Positions 39,798 to 48,813 are shown, numbered from the stretch's first letter. The stretch: DNA of 64,000 nt from Gammaproteobacteria bacterium UBA5078 (GCA_002416505.1 DIAM01000020.1:254442-318441); one strand, 5' to 3'. Notes: generated by a model from the letters alone, not told the origin. Numbers and translations: made by a program.

Positions 39798-41269
39798 GCC
39801 TTACCACCACGCTCTAGCGCTTCGCTGAGGATGTCCTTTAACTGCCCTCGTAATTCAGCGATATCTGCTTGCATGGTGTTGTATTGGGCCAGCAATTCAT
39901 CAGGGTCGTGTATCTCCTGCTCGCCCACATGCGGATTCTTGCAATCGAGGTTGTAATTGCGCGCCTTGATCTCTTCTAGACTCACTTTCCACGCTTGTTC
40001 TGTTTCCACACGCTTTTTGAAGCCATCTTTCTCCTCACCCCACCATGCCGCTTCCACATCAAACTCTTCGATCTTCATCGGTTTGGTTTTGTTGTAGCTC
40101 TTCACGCCTTCTGGGTAGGGATGCTCGTAGAACCAAATGTCTTTAGTGGGCGTGCCTTTGGTGAAGAAAAGCAGGTTCGTTTTAATGCCCGTGTATGGAG
40201 CAAACACGCCATTGGGGAGGCGCACGATGGTGTGCAGATTGCACTCTTCCAGCAGTTTTTCCTTGATTCGGGTTTTGATGCCTTCGCCGAACAGGAAGCC
40301 ATCTGGCAATACCAATGCGGCACGGCCACCGACTTTGAGTAACTGCATTATGAGCACCAGAAACAAGTCCGCTGTTTCACGGGTGCGGAAGGTGGCGGGG
40401 AAGTTGGTTTCGATGCCGTCTTCTTCCATGCCGCCGAACGGTGGGTTGGTGACCACGACATCCACGCGATCTTTCGGGCCCCAGCTGATGAGAGGTCGGG
40501 CCAAGGTATTATCGTGGCGAATATTGCTTGGCACATCGATACCGTGCAGGATCATATTGGTGGTGCACAGCAAATGCGGTAATGGCTTTTTCTCTATGCC
40601 ATGGATACTACTTTGCAATTGCGTTTCATCTTCAACCGTTTTGACGTCCTGCTTACGGATGTGCTCGATGGAGCATGATAGAAACCCGCCGGTGCCACAG
40701 GCTGGGTCCATGACTTCCTCGCCCAAACGTGGGTTGACCATTCTCACCATGAATTCGGTGACTGCGCGGGGAGTGTAGAACTCGCCTGCGTTGCCCGCCG
40801 CCTGCAAGTCACGCAGCAGTTGCTCATACATATCACCAAACAGATGGCGCTCTTGGCCTTTGTTGAAATCGATCCCTTCCTGAATCTTATTGATTACTTG
40901 CCGGATCAATTGGCCGGATTTCATGTAGTTGTAGGCATCTTCAAACACGGAGCGAATGACAAAGGCGCGCTTATCGCCTCCCTTCGCCTCTAACTGCTGT
41001 AACGCGGGGAACATCTCGTTATCGAGGAACTGTTTGAGGTCATCGCCCGTCACGCCTTCTGCGTCGGCGGCCCAGTTGCGCCAGCGATATTTCTCCGGCA
41101 GCGGAGACTTATAGTTGTCTTGCAACAACTCCCACTCGCTTTCACGATCGTCGAAGATTTTAAGGAATAACATCCAAACCAATTGGCTGAGGCGCTGTGC
41201 GTCGCCATCGACACCGACGTCTTTGCGCATAATGTCTTGGATAGTTTTGATAGTAGAGGTAATGCTCAT
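39794..41269 (-). CDS. hsdM: type I restriction-modification N6-adenine methyltransferase HsdM
   Basis: A 491-residue M subunit. N-terminal helical HsdM_N domain, then the SAM motif DPACGTGGF (residues 188-196) and the catalytic NPPFGG (275-280), which define a gamma-class N6-adenine methylase. Acts with HsdS to protect host DNA and with HsdR to restrict. It lies 29 bp after hsdR and is overlapped by hsdS. The hsdR-hsdM-hsdS order and sequence style resemble the EcoEI/type IB-IC group. Confidence 0.94.
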   Translation of the reverse strand: MSITSTIKTIQDIMRKDVGVDGDAQRLSQLVWMLFLKIFDDRESEWELLQDNYKSPLPEKYRWRNWAADAEGVTGDDLKQFLDNEMFPALQQLEAKGGDKRAFVIRSVFEDAYNYMKSGQLIRQVINKIQEGIDFNKGQERHLFGDMYEQLLRDLQAAGNAGEFYTPRAVTEFMVRMVNPRLGEEVMDPACGTGGFLSCSIEHIRKQDVKTVEDETQLQSSIHGIEKKPLPHLLCTTNMILHGIDVPSNIRHDNTLARPLISWGPKDRVDVVVTNPPFGGMEEDGIETNFPATFRTRETADLFLVLIMQLLKVGGRAALVLPDGFLFGEGIKTRIKEKLLEECNLHTIVRLPNGVFAPYTGIKTNLLFFTKGTPTKDIWFYEHPYPEGVKSYNKTKPMKIEEFDVEAAWWGEEKDGFKKRVETEQAWKVSLEEIKARNYNLDCKNPHVGEQEIHDPDELLAQYNTMQADIAELRGQLKDILSEALERGGKA

Positions 41270-41298
41270 ATAGGGGTACTTGCCGTTGTATAGTTAAA

Positions 41299-43677
41299 TC
41301 AGGAGTAAAGGTTCTGTTCTAGTTCGTGCAGGGCCGCCATGTAGGCTGGTTTGCCACCGAAGGCTGAAACCAACTCACTAGCCGTGCCCATGTCTTTGAA
41401 TGGATCCAGTGTGAGGATTTTAATGTCCTCAATGTTTTCAATACCGGTATCGGCATACTTTTCGAGCAGGCTTTCCAACACCAAGCGTGCCTGCTCACCA
41501 TACTTGGCGAAGTAGTTGCGCTTCTTCACCTGCTCTGCGCGTTCGCGGCGAGTCAAAGGCGGCTGATCGAAGGCGACGTGGCAGATAAGGTCGAATGCAT
41601 CGAAATCCTTGCCCACTTCATCGGATAGGGCCTCCAGCAACACCCCATGATCCTCAAGCTCGCGAAGGATAGCAGCTTTACGGTCCGCTTTGCTCCAGCG
41701 TCGCAAGAACTCATCCAGTGAGGAATAGTCCTTACGCACTGCTTGGCGCGTGTAGTCTTTCAGGGTCTCTGTGATGAGCTTACCGTCGGGGCCGTAGTAT
41801 TGGACACGCTCTGCAATCACGTAGACGGCTACATCTCCCACCAAATACTTCACACGCCCCGTACCCGGCTCTTCACCCCCGCCCGGCCCAATGATTACTC
41901 CACCCGTATCTTCACCATCAGGCTCCACTGGATTTCCAAAATCATCAAATATGGTTCCCGGCTCTTCATCAGGTGGTACAGGTGACTCGCCGCCCTTGGG
42001 CTCATAGATCATTATAGGGGGGCCGTTGAAATCATCATCGGCGAACAACTCTGTGGCTTTTTTGAAGTCCATGATGGTGAACCAGAACTTGCCATAGTCT
42101 TCATTGATGCGGGTGCCGCGGCCGATGATCTGCTTGAACTCTGTCATCGACTTGATGTGTTGATCCAGCACGATCAGTTTGCAGGTTTGCGCGTCCACGC
42201 CCGTGGTCATCAACTTGGAAGTGGTGGCGATCACCGGATATCGCTCTTCAGGGTTGATGAAATTGCCCAGTTCCGCCTTCCCTTCTTGCTCATCACCGGT
42301 TATGCGCATTATGTACCTGCGGCTCTCTCGCACCCTCTCTGGGTTCAGGTTTACCAAGGCTTGACGCATACGCTCGGCGTGGTCAATGTCATCGCAGAAC
42401 ACTATGGTTTTCGCAAAGGGGTCGGTGGCCTCCAAAAACTCAGTGATCTTCTTGGCGACCAACTCTGTGCGCTTCTCCAGCACCAGTGTGCGATCCATGT
42501 CCGTGAGATTGTATATTCGGTCTTCGATCAGCTCTCCGTGCTTATCGACCTGCCCTTTGCGGGGGCGCCAGCCTTGAACGTCTTTGTCGATGTCGATACG
42601 CACCACTTTGTATGGTGCCAGAAAGCCGTCCTCGATGCCTTCCTTCAGGGTATAACTGTAGATCGGGTCGCCGAAGTAATGAATGCTGGAAACATCCTTC
42701 GTTTCTTTAGGGGTGGCGGTTAACCCCACATGGGTGGCCGAAGAGAAATAGTCCAGGATCTCGCGCCAAGCGGAGTCTTCCGCAGCGCTGCCTCGATGGC
42801 ACTCGTCTATGACGATAAGATCGAAGAAGTCAGGGGTGAATTGCTTATAGATGTTTTGCGCTTCTTCAGAGCCTGTGACCGCTTGATACAGTGACAGGTA
42901 AATCTCATAGCTCTTGTCGATCTGGCGCTTAGTGATCTTGGTCATTGCCGCGCCGAATGGCTTGAAGTCGTTATTCTTGGTTTGATCCACCAAGATATTG
43001 CGATCGGCCAAGAACAAGATGCGCTTCTTGGTGCCGGACTTCCATAGCCGCCAGATGATCTGGAAAGCCGTATAAGTCTTGCCTGTGCCTGTCGCCATGA
43101 CCAATAGGATGCGTTGCTGGCCTTTCGCCACCGCTTCAACCGTGTTGTTGATGGCACTGGCTTGATAGTAGCGAGGAGCGCGATCTGTCCCGTCATCGAA
43201 GTACGGCATTTCAACCGTATGGCGCGCAGCCGGTGCGTTTATCCCCTTCCATTGACAATACCACTGCCATAACTGCTCAGGCGAAGGGAATGCGCTCAGC
43301 GCCAGCACCTCTTCTGTTTTACCGGCCAACCCGGTGCGATCATGGAATAGGAAGGCGTCGCCATTAGAGCTGAACACAAAGGGCACGCCGAGGGTTTCGG
43401 CATAGTTGAGCGCCTGCTGCATACCGGCGCCCACGCTGAGACCGTTCTCCTTTGCTTCGATCACGGCAAGTGGGATATTGGATTTGTAATAGAGGATGTA
43501 ATCGGCACGTTTCAGCTCACCGCGCGTGTGCAACTTGCCACGCACAATGATTCGGCCTTTGGTGAAGCTGACTTCTTCCCGTATCTGGCTGAGTAAATCC
43601 CAGCCTGCGGCGGTGATAGCCGGGGTGATGTACTTGGTGCAGATGTCGCGCTCTGACAAATCCTTTTTGCTGGTCAC
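41299..43677 (-). CDS. hsdR: type I restriction endonuclease subunit HsdR
   Basis: A 792-residue translocase-nuclease. A PD-(D/E)xK site is visible at D59...E74-A-K76. Superfamily 2 helicase motifs follow: Walker A ATGTGK (K200), DECH at 291-294, a TAT-like GLTATPKET and the arginine-rich GRGTRINE motif. GTG start at 43677, with AGGAG 7 nt upstream. The EcoEI_R C-terminal segment interacts with the methylase. It pumps unmodified DNA and cuts at distance. Intact, with no frameshift seen. Confidence 0.94.
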   Translation of the reverse strand: MTSKKDLSERDICTKYITPAITAAGWDLLSQIREEVSFTKGRIIVRGKLHTRGELKRADYILYYKSNIPLAVIEAKENGLSVGAGMQQALNYAETLGVPFVFSSNGDAFLFHDRTGLAGKTEEVLALSAFPSPEQLWQWYCQWKGINAPAARHTVEMPYFDDGTDRAPRYYQASAINNTVEAVAKGQQRILLVMATGTGKTYTAFQIIWRLWKSGTKKRILFLADRNILVDQTKNNDFKPFGAAMTKITKRQIDKSYEIYLSLYQAVTGSEEAQNIYKQFTPDFFDLIVIDECHRGSAAEDSAWREILDYFSSATHVGLTATPKETKDVSSIHYFGDPIYSYTLKEGIEDGFLAPYKVVRIDIDKDVQGWRPRKGQVDKHGELIEDRIYNLTDMDRTLVLEKRTELVAKKITEFLEATDPFAKTIVFCDDIDHAERMRQALVNLNPERVRESRRYIMRITGDEQEGKAELGNFINPEERYPVIATTSKLMTTGVDAQTCKLIVLDQHIKSMTEFKQIIGRGTRINEDYGKFWFTIMDFKKATELFADDDFNGPPIMIYEPKGGESPVPPDEEPGTIFDDFGNPVEPDGEDTGGVIIGPGGGEEPGTGRVKYLVGDVAVYVIAERVQYYGPDGKLITETLKDYTRQAVRKDYSSLDEFLRRWSKADRKAAILRELEDHGVLLEALSDEVGKDFDAFDLICHVAFDQPPLTRRERAEQVKKRNYFAKYGEQARLVLESLLEKYADTGIENIEDIKILTLDPFKDMGTASELVSAFGGKPAYMAALHELEQNLYS

Positions 43678-43745
43678 CAGTTTCTCCTAACCCAGTATAG
43701 TTTCGGAAATTTTATATCCATAAGACTCGATCCATTTTTTTCCGA

Positions 43746-45914
43746 CTAATCAGCATCGGAATCAATTTCAACGTCGTCATCTGGATCAGTTGCGATTGTT
43801 TCTCGATACTCCCTACGCACAAGAGCTAGGTGCTTCCGGGATGAGAGATCGACGAACCAAAACCTCCAACCATTCGTTGCCTTCTTCCTGATATGCCTGC
43901 CGGCACCAGATGGCGTGTCGAATATTATGCCGTCAATGTCAATCCTTCCGTCTGAAAGAATGGTCGCAGTGTAGCCCTTTGATATCCCCGGTGAGGAATA
44001 CAGAGTCTGGCCACTGTGTAGGTATCCTTCAGTAATCAAATCAGAGATGGATACCTCACCAAGATTTTCTACTTGTTTTCGGACAGCACTAGAATTATGT
44101 CCCTTAGGCACTTGCCAAATATTGACTACAGCATCAACCATTGCTTCCGTTCGTGCTTCAATTTTCGCATCATCCCAGCCATCCGCAGATAAATCGAGCA
44201 AGTTGCTATTGAGCAATAGCACATCTTTCTCCTTAAAATGGCTCGCCTTGCCTCCCTCCCCCAACCACGCTTTATTTGAAACAGAGCTATTAAGTTTCTT
44301 GGTCAGAAGAGTGAGATTCCCTAGCTTCTGCACTGAGGCATCTCTTTCGTTATCCGCAATACCTTCCGGCAGTGGCCAATGTTTTTCCCAAGACTGAGGC
44401 ATAACGTGCTCAATAGCGTAGGTATTCCTTCTTATCCTCATACCTGCCGCAGAAGTTTGTCCCTTTACCCACCCTCTTCTGTAGTCTTCTATCGCCTCAA
44501 GTACCATGCGCAGTCGCCCTCTGCTCAACTTCCTATATATTGGCATTATCATGAGCGTATTTTTGACCTCTTCATCGTCCGGCCAATAAGCACTATCTGC
44601 CGTTTGCGAGGCAAAATATTTCTGAAGAGCAGTTCCAGGTTTATTATTGCTGTCCGCATGTAGAACGTTGACGACTTCAGCCAATATTTGGTTATAAGCC
44701 TTAGTTGAGGCACGAACCAACATTCGACGGGTAAGCCAACTTTCCAAAACATCTAATGCCAAATCCATTTCATCACTAGGTATCGATGCCTTTCGCTCTA
44801 ACATATTCAGGAGTACCGGCTTTACCACTTCGCTTTCCAAAGTTTTTGCCCGGTATACAAATAGGGATATCCGATCCAGAGGACCATCTATGCCTTCAGC
44901 CTCTTCGATAAATTTTCGATAAATTTCGGCAGATCTATGGATTTCCTGTACTAGCTGCGACATTGGGGTATCAATGCGAGACTCTGCGTAAATCTTGAAG
45001 CGGGAAAACACTTCCCTTGCCAGTACTTCTTCTCCTGTTTTTGCAATAAGCCAATGATTGAGAAAAACGGAAGAACGGGGTTGCTTGACCCGTCCAGCAC
45101 TCACTTCCAACTCCCAAAAGGCTGTCTCAAACTGCTGCCAATACTTGGAATAGGCACCTTCTACATCAGCATTGGACTCAAGAAGCTTCTGGAAAACAAA
45201 GTTTTTAATCAAGTCTGCGGCCGTAAGTTGAGCTCCCCTAGCATTTAGTGTTTCAAAGATTTCTTGCGCGTTCTCGCTAGCAGCTAGATCAATTACGACG
45301 ATTTGCAAAAAGTCTCTTGCCGTCCTTTCAATGGCCTCTGCTTGGTTTTTTATATCGTTTCCTTTCGCCAACCACTCTTTACAGCGCATAGAAAAAAATC
45401 TGTGTGCTTTCGTCAAACGCGATGACTTGTGCTCTAAGGAGTCGTAGTCAATTGGTGGGGTGGCTGCCATTACTTCATTAAAGGCTGCCCGATCTCTATT
45501 GGTTGGCCATACTTTAAAGCGATCTTCTTCATTACGACAGAATGCTTCGCCATTTCTTATTAGCGGATCCAATCTGGCTGCAGGCACAACAATATTGGCC
45601 AACGTAATTTCTGCATGAATTGCATCAAGCAATATCTGTAATGTCGTCAACCTTTGTTGGCCGTCAATAACAGTACGCTGCTGCAGATCACTGGTTTTTG
45701 TTAACTCTTGTTGGAATACAACAGCTCCTAGGAAGTGCGGCTGTGGTGGTTTGTCTGGGTATTTTTGAAGATGGGTCGCAATTCTTTCAAGGTCACGCCA
45801 AAGGGGTTCCCATTGTCGCTCTTCATTCCATACATACGGTCGCTGGAAAAGTGGCACTAACAGCCTTTGAGGCTGCATGAAAATTGCTTGAGGTGTCCTT
45901 ACTTGTGTATCCAT
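43746..45914 (-). CDS. GmrSD-like DUF262/DUF1524 protein with C-terminal RAMA-like domain
   Basis: Start set at the ATG at 45914, where GGAG lies 5 nt upstream (722 residues). The N-terminal DUF262 domain has LFQRPYVW and the nucleotide-site IDGQQR (84-88); the DUF1524 half has the HNH-like nuclease signature AIEHVMPQSW at about residue 500 and LGNLTLLTKKLN. The last ~100 residues (VSISDLITEGYL, SDGRIDIDG, NGWRFW) resemble RAMA/DUF4357 domains, thought to sense modified DNA. GmrSD relatives are type IV enzymes that cut glucosylated or otherwise modified phage DNA. It lies 68 bp upstream of hsdR on the same strand. Confidence 0.85.
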   Translation of the reverse strand: MDTQVRTPQAIFMQPQRLLVPLFQRPYVWNEERQWEPLWRDLERIATHLQKYPDKPPQPHFLGAVVFQQELTKTSDLQQRTVIDGQQRLTTLQILLDAIHAEITLANIVVPAARLDPLIRNGEAFCRNEEDRFKVWPTNRDRAAFNEVMAATPPIDYDSLEHKSSRLTKAHRFFSMRCKEWLAKGNDIKNQAEAIERTARDFLQIVVIDLAASENAQEIFETLNARGAQLTAADLIKNFVFQKLLESNADVEGAYSKYWQQFETAFWELEVSAGRVKQPRSSVFLNHWLIAKTGEEVLAREVFSRFKIYAESRIDTPMSQLVQEIHRSAEIYRKFIEEAEGIDGPLDRISLFVYRAKTLESEVVKPVLLNMLERKASIPSDEMDLALDVLESWLTRRMLVRASTKAYNQILAEVVNVLHADSNNKPGTALQKYFASQTADSAYWPDDEEVKNTLMIMPIYRKLSRGRLRMVLEAIEDYRRGWVKGQTSAAGMRIRRNTYAIEHVMPQSWEKHWPLPEGIADNERDASVQKLGNLTLLTKKLNSSVSNKAWLGEGGKASHFKEKDVLLLNSNLLDLSADGWDDAKIEARTEAMVDAVVNIWQVPKGHNSSAVRKQVENLGEVSISDLITEGYLHSGQTLYSSPGISKGYTATILSDGRIDIDGIIFDTPSGAGRHIRKKATNGWRFWFVDLSSRKHLALVRREYRETIATDPDDDVEIDSDAD

Positions 45915-45997
45915 GTGTACTCCATGCAGGCCCATTCAAATAGCGGGTTTTTCAGTATCTTATATGAATACACTCACATGTCCATATAGGAGCCCCA

Positions 45998-46453
45998 ATG
46001 AAGAAAACCCCATCGAAAGCCGCCACCACACCCACCCCTCAAATCCAAACCCTGAAGTCCCCCACCTGCCCCACCCTCTCCCGCAAAAGCAATATCAGCT
46101 ATGAGCTGGGCCAAGACCCCGCCAAAGCTTTCCACTTCAGAATCGTCAGCTGTGACGGAGGCGGCTTCTTCTCTCCTGAATGGATCGCATGGACCGCCAT
46201 CCAAGCCGCGATCAATAAGTCAGTGGGCCCGTTGACCAGCCTGTGCTTGCGCCCCCTGTTGAAAGGAAAGTCAGTCAACTCCTCTGGCTACCTTCTGGCG
46301 GCGCTGGTCGCTGAAGGCTTGCTGGAGCCCCTGCCCAAGAAGATCAGGCACTTTAAGCTCACGGGTGACAGCCCCACCGCCGCCGAAGCTAAACCCAGTA
46401 GTACCCCCGCAAAGAAAGCAAAAGCTGCCAACCCCAAGGCCGCAAAGGCTTAG
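45998..46453 (+). CDS. conserved small protein of mobile elements, unknown function
   Basis: 151 residues, AGGAG 5 nt before the ATG. A folded-looking centre (SCDGGGFFSPEWIAW, SSGYLLAALVAEGLL) is followed by a Pro/Ala/Lys-rich, disordered, basic tail (AKKAKAANPKAAKA) that could bind nucleic acid. I have an impression of relatives in integrative elements but cannot name a family. It is divergent from the GmrSD-like gene and ends in its own terminator. Confidence 0.6.
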   Translation: MKKTPSKAATTPTPQIQTLKSPTCPTLSRKSNISYELGQDPAKAFHFRIVSCDGGGFFSPEWIAWTAIQAAINKSVGPLTSLCLRPLLKGKSVNSSGYLLAALVAEGLLEPLPKKIRHFKLTGDSPTAAEAKPSSTPAKKAKAANPKAAKA

Positions 46454-46625
46454 TCGTTGTACTGACAAGCAGTCCGTTGGCCTAACCCCGCAGCGTTCTC
46501 ATAAGCCCAAGTAAGCCAAGGGTCTTCCTAATGAGACAAGTCCCTCTCACTCCAAAATCGAACCGGGACCGATCCAAATTTCAACCTCACGTAACTCTTT
46601 GTTTTAAATCACTTAACCCTCAAAT

Positions 46626-46673
46626 GAGCCGGTATTCTTGGCATTTCGCCTTGATTTCCGGCTCTTTTTTTTT
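46626..46673 (+). terminator. rho-independent terminator or leader attenuator
   Basis: Stem GAGCCGG (46626-46632) with CCGGCTC (46658-46664) and a T9 run. The next gene's ribosome-binding site begins only 8 bp later, so it could also attenuate that gene. The preceding 170 bp hold no gene. Confidence 0.75.
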
Positions 46674-46694
46674 GTCCACAAAGGAGCTAAACCC

Positions 46695-46865
46695 ATGTAC
46701 GACACATTAGTAGTAACCGCGCTAGAACATGCCTTCCTCAACGACGGCGATCTATCTCTCGAGTTGGAAGATCAATTGAAACGCACTTCCATATTAGATA
46801 TAGCCGCGCCGCTTGATCTCTCATCGCTGTACCACACCTCTGACCTAGACAACCTCTTCAGCTAA
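46695..46865 (+). CDS. 56-residue acidic protein, unknown
   Basis: Starts at the ATG at 46695 with a strong AAGGAG 8 nt upstream. The product is small and acidic (LNDGDLSLELEDQL), with a C-terminal LDNLF. No family recognised. It is followed 36 bp later by another small acidic ORF, so the two are probably co-transcribed. Confidence 0.55.
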   Translation: MYDTLVVTALEHAFLNDGDLSLELEDQLKRTSILDIAAPLDLSSLYHTSDLDNLFS

Positions 46866-46901
46866 CAATCCCTCAATCTGTGACAACTAAGGAACAAAAC
46901 C

Positions 46902-47102
46902 ATGATCGATCCAAAGCTATTGGAGGTGGGCGTTCGTCTGGAGAAAGCCGTCGAGCATTTGGCGACGGTCCGACCCAGCGAAGATCGCCTACAGCTGGCC
47001 GAGCAAATTGCTATTTCTATGTTAGATAGCGAGCACTCCGATTTCGAAGAAGGAGTCTTGGAAGCCTACCTGATGGATTACCTGCAGCAACTCACTCAAT
47101 GA
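46902..47102 (+). CDS. 66-residue acidic helical protein, unknown
   Basis: AAGGAA lies 8 nt before the ATG. Predicted all-helical and acidic (RLEKAVEHLATV, EGVLEAYLMDYLQQL). Second of two small genes between terminators, just upstream of ardB. Small acidic proteins next to antirestriction genes can be DNA mimics or regulators, but nothing in the sequence proves this. Confidence 0.55.
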   Translation: MIDPKLLEVGVRLEKAVEHLATVRPSEDRLQLAEQIAISMLDSEHSDFEEGVLEAYLMDYLQQLTQ

Positions 47103-47114
47103 CAACAACCCAAT

Positions 47115-47148
47115 GAAGCCTCGGATTCAACTCCGGGGCTTCCTTTCT
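47115..47148 (+). terminator. rho-independent terminator
   Basis: Stem GAAGCCTCGG (47115-47124) with CCGGGGCTTC (47133-47142), one G-T wobble, 8-nt loop, then CTTTCT. It separates the 66-residue gene from ardB. Confidence 0.7.
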
Positions 47149-47162
47149 ATGGAGAAACAACA

Positions 47163-47570
47163 ATGAACGATATCGTCAAAGAATTGGTACCAAGCGAGAA
47201 ACGCATGGATGTGGCCCACGCTGTGTTCGGCATTCACTTCCCTTTCGTGATTGAGCCCTATATCTACCACATGGCCTCTTCCGTCGCTGAGGAGTACAGC
47301 GGCGCCTATTGGGAGTTCTATCGCTTGAGCAATGGGGGTTTTTACATGGCCCCGGACGTGGACAATGTGTTCAGTGTGGTTTGCCCAAACGGCTATGAGG
47401 GTGTCTTGTCAGCGGATGCTTTGGGCATAACCGCTTGCCTGTATGCCTACAGCCATCTGTCATTCAGGGATGACGAATGCGGCGAAGCATGTGCAAAACA
47501 CTACCACTTGCTCCGCGAATACATGTTTGAGAGCCCGGAAGTGGCAAGTATCCTCAAGGCGATTGACTAG
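47163..47570 (+). CDS. ardB: antirestriction protein, ArdB/KlcA family
   Basis: A 135-residue protein with the family hallmark YWEFYRLSNGGFYMAPD at about residues 43-59, the SADALGITACLYAYS segment and a C-terminal YHLLREY...SPEVASILKAID. ArdB/KlcA proteins, carried by plasmids and integrative elements, relieve type I restriction of the host. GGAG lies 8 nt before the ATG. It occurs 3.5 kb from a complete type I system in the same region. Confidence 0.85.
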   Translation: MNDIVKELVPSEKRMDVAHAVFGIHFPFVIEPYIYHMASSVAEEYSGAYWEFYRLSNGGFYMAPDVDNVFSVVCPNGYEGVLSADALGITACLYAYSHLSFRDDECGEACAKHYHLLREYMFESPEVASILKAID

Positions 47571-47597
47571 CTATTGAACAATGCGGACTGATTACTC

Positions 47598-47617
47598 AGG
47601 GGCCCAATGAGGCCCCT
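47598..47617 (+). terminator. terminator-like hairpin after ardB
   Basis: AGGGGCC (47598-47604) pairs with GGCCCCT (47611-47617) around a 6-nt loop; T-tract absent. An in-frame ATG at 47607 lies in this loop, so I reject it as the next gene's start. Confidence 0.5.
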
Positions 47618-47780
47618 CAAGGCTGGGTTAAGCGATCCACAAGAGAATGGCCATCCCAATCCAACAACATTCACACACTATTGGCATTCCACGAGTTCGG
47701 TGGGATACTCCCTCGCAAGCATTAATTTCGTGCATGAACAGTTTTCACTGAAAAGGGAGCATGCACACTATACAAATATT

Positions 47781-48743
47781 ATGACGACGCTAGATTTTAA
47801 GTTCGCAGAATACAAAAGAAGCGGTAACAGCCACGTCGTAAGGTTGCTTACGCCGCTGGGCACGTATCCGTCAGAAACCGTATTACTCAACGATAGCGCG
47901 ATATTCATAAGTAATGAGATCTGTTTCTCAATCGCCCCAAGATCTACAGACAATATCTCTGACGAATATTACTCTGAAGTAGAGTGGGCTGAGATCACTG
48001 AACTTAGACTGTTTGGTGCTGTGATGTTATCCATTGATAGAGATTACGGCTACTGCTCGATTTTTCCTTTCCGTTCAGCTCATTATTTAGATTTAGCTAA
48101 CTTAGAGCTTAATAGTGAAACGCTCGAGCATATAAAGAACCTACTAATTGACGAGATAAATGCTCCAGAGCGTGAAATTCCAGGTTGCGAGCACAAAATT
48201 CCTAATAGTTATAGGTCTTCTTATTTTCCATACCTTCCGAAAGTATGCGGAGGGGAAGAGTACATCTTGCATAAAGAGGGTGTGCGGAAAGAATTGATGG
48301 CAAAAATTTATAGTAAATTTCATCTCAAAAACTATTTATTAGTCAGAGGCGTAGCGACTTTGATTCGTAGCGCAATGCTTGCTAGGTCTGATTTTATAGA
48401 AGAAGCGGCAATTTCCGCATTCATTTCTCTGGATGCCAGTTTCAATATGGTTCTAAGAATCTTGAGAAATAGTGGTGCAATAAACCCATCATCAGAAGAC
48501 GCCATGAAGTTTATATCCAACACTTTTTACTCTGATGCTGAAGGAAAATATTTTGAGTACTATTATGAGCAACGGATTAGAACTGTTCACCCAGATTCAA
48601 GATATGGAATATTCCCTCACGCACCACTGTATGTTGATGACTACTACCATTTATTCAACGACTTACTAGAACTGTACGCTTACTTTATCTGCGGATACGT
48701 GAATCCTAAATTGCGCGAAAACTATGAGCAAAGAGTGTCATAA
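47781..48743 (+). CDS. unknown protein with C-terminal HEPN-like Rx4H motif
   Basis: I use the ATG at 47781 (320 residues); upstream in-frame codons run back into a hairpin. Just before it, AAGGGAG and an ATG at 47761 open an 8-codon frame whose TGA overlaps this ATG (ATGA), suggesting coupled initiation. The C-terminal third is helical and contains RIRTVH (residues 265-270), an Rx4H pattern like HEPN ribonucleases, followed by an HPDSRYG motif. The N-terminal part is beta-rich and unrecognised. The gene is markedly AT-rich and its stop codon lies in an attC-like site. Confidence 0.6.
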   Translation: MTTLDFKFAEYKRSGNSHVVRLLTPLGTYPSETVLLNDSAIFISNEICFSIAPRSTDNISDEYYSEVEWAEITELRLFGAVMLSIDRDYGYCSIFPFRSAHYLDLANLELNSETLEHIKNLLIDEINAPEREIPGCEHKIPNSYRSSYFPYLPKVCGGEEYILHKEGVRKELMAKIYSKFHLKNYLLVRGVATLIRSAMLARSDFIEEAAISAFISLDASFNMVLRILRNSGAINPSSEDAMKFISNTFYSDAEGKYFEYYYEQRIRTVHPDSRYGIFPHAPLYVDDYYHLFNDLLELYAYFICGYVNPKLRENYEQRVS

Positions 48744-48791
48744 CAAACAAAAGCAGACGGGTTCTGCGCACCGCTGTTTTGAGCGTACAAG
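48738..48791 (+). other. attC-like integron recombination site (degenerate)
   Basis: It overlaps the stop codon of the preceding gene, as cassette attC sites do: R''-like TCATAAC at 48738-48744 and R'-like GTACAAG at 48785-48791. Between them CAAAAGCAGACGG pairs with the reverse complement of CCGCTGTTTTG, leaving single extrahelical bases, the feature that marks attC folding. The R' core is non-canonical (GTA rather than GTT). Confidence 0.55.
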
Positions 48792-48813
48792 TTTCATCAA
48801 CATCGAGGTTTAA

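Noticed and set aside
46453..46510. Possible attC after the 151-residue gene (contains GTTGGCCTAAC)
   Set aside because: The R''/R' order and spacing are wrong and no paired arms with bulges can be drawn.
47627..47633. GTTAAGC as a third integron R' site upstream of the HEPN-like gene
   Set aside because: It fits GTTRRRY, but that 7-mer is expected about once per 500 bp and the flanking hairpin is a perfect stem without extrahelical bases, so it looks like a terminator rather than attC.
47607..47780. A longer N-terminus for the HEPN-like gene starting at 47607
   Set aside because: The ATG lies in the loop of the ardB terminator-like hairpin, no ribosome-binding site precedes it, and the added residues look non-coding.
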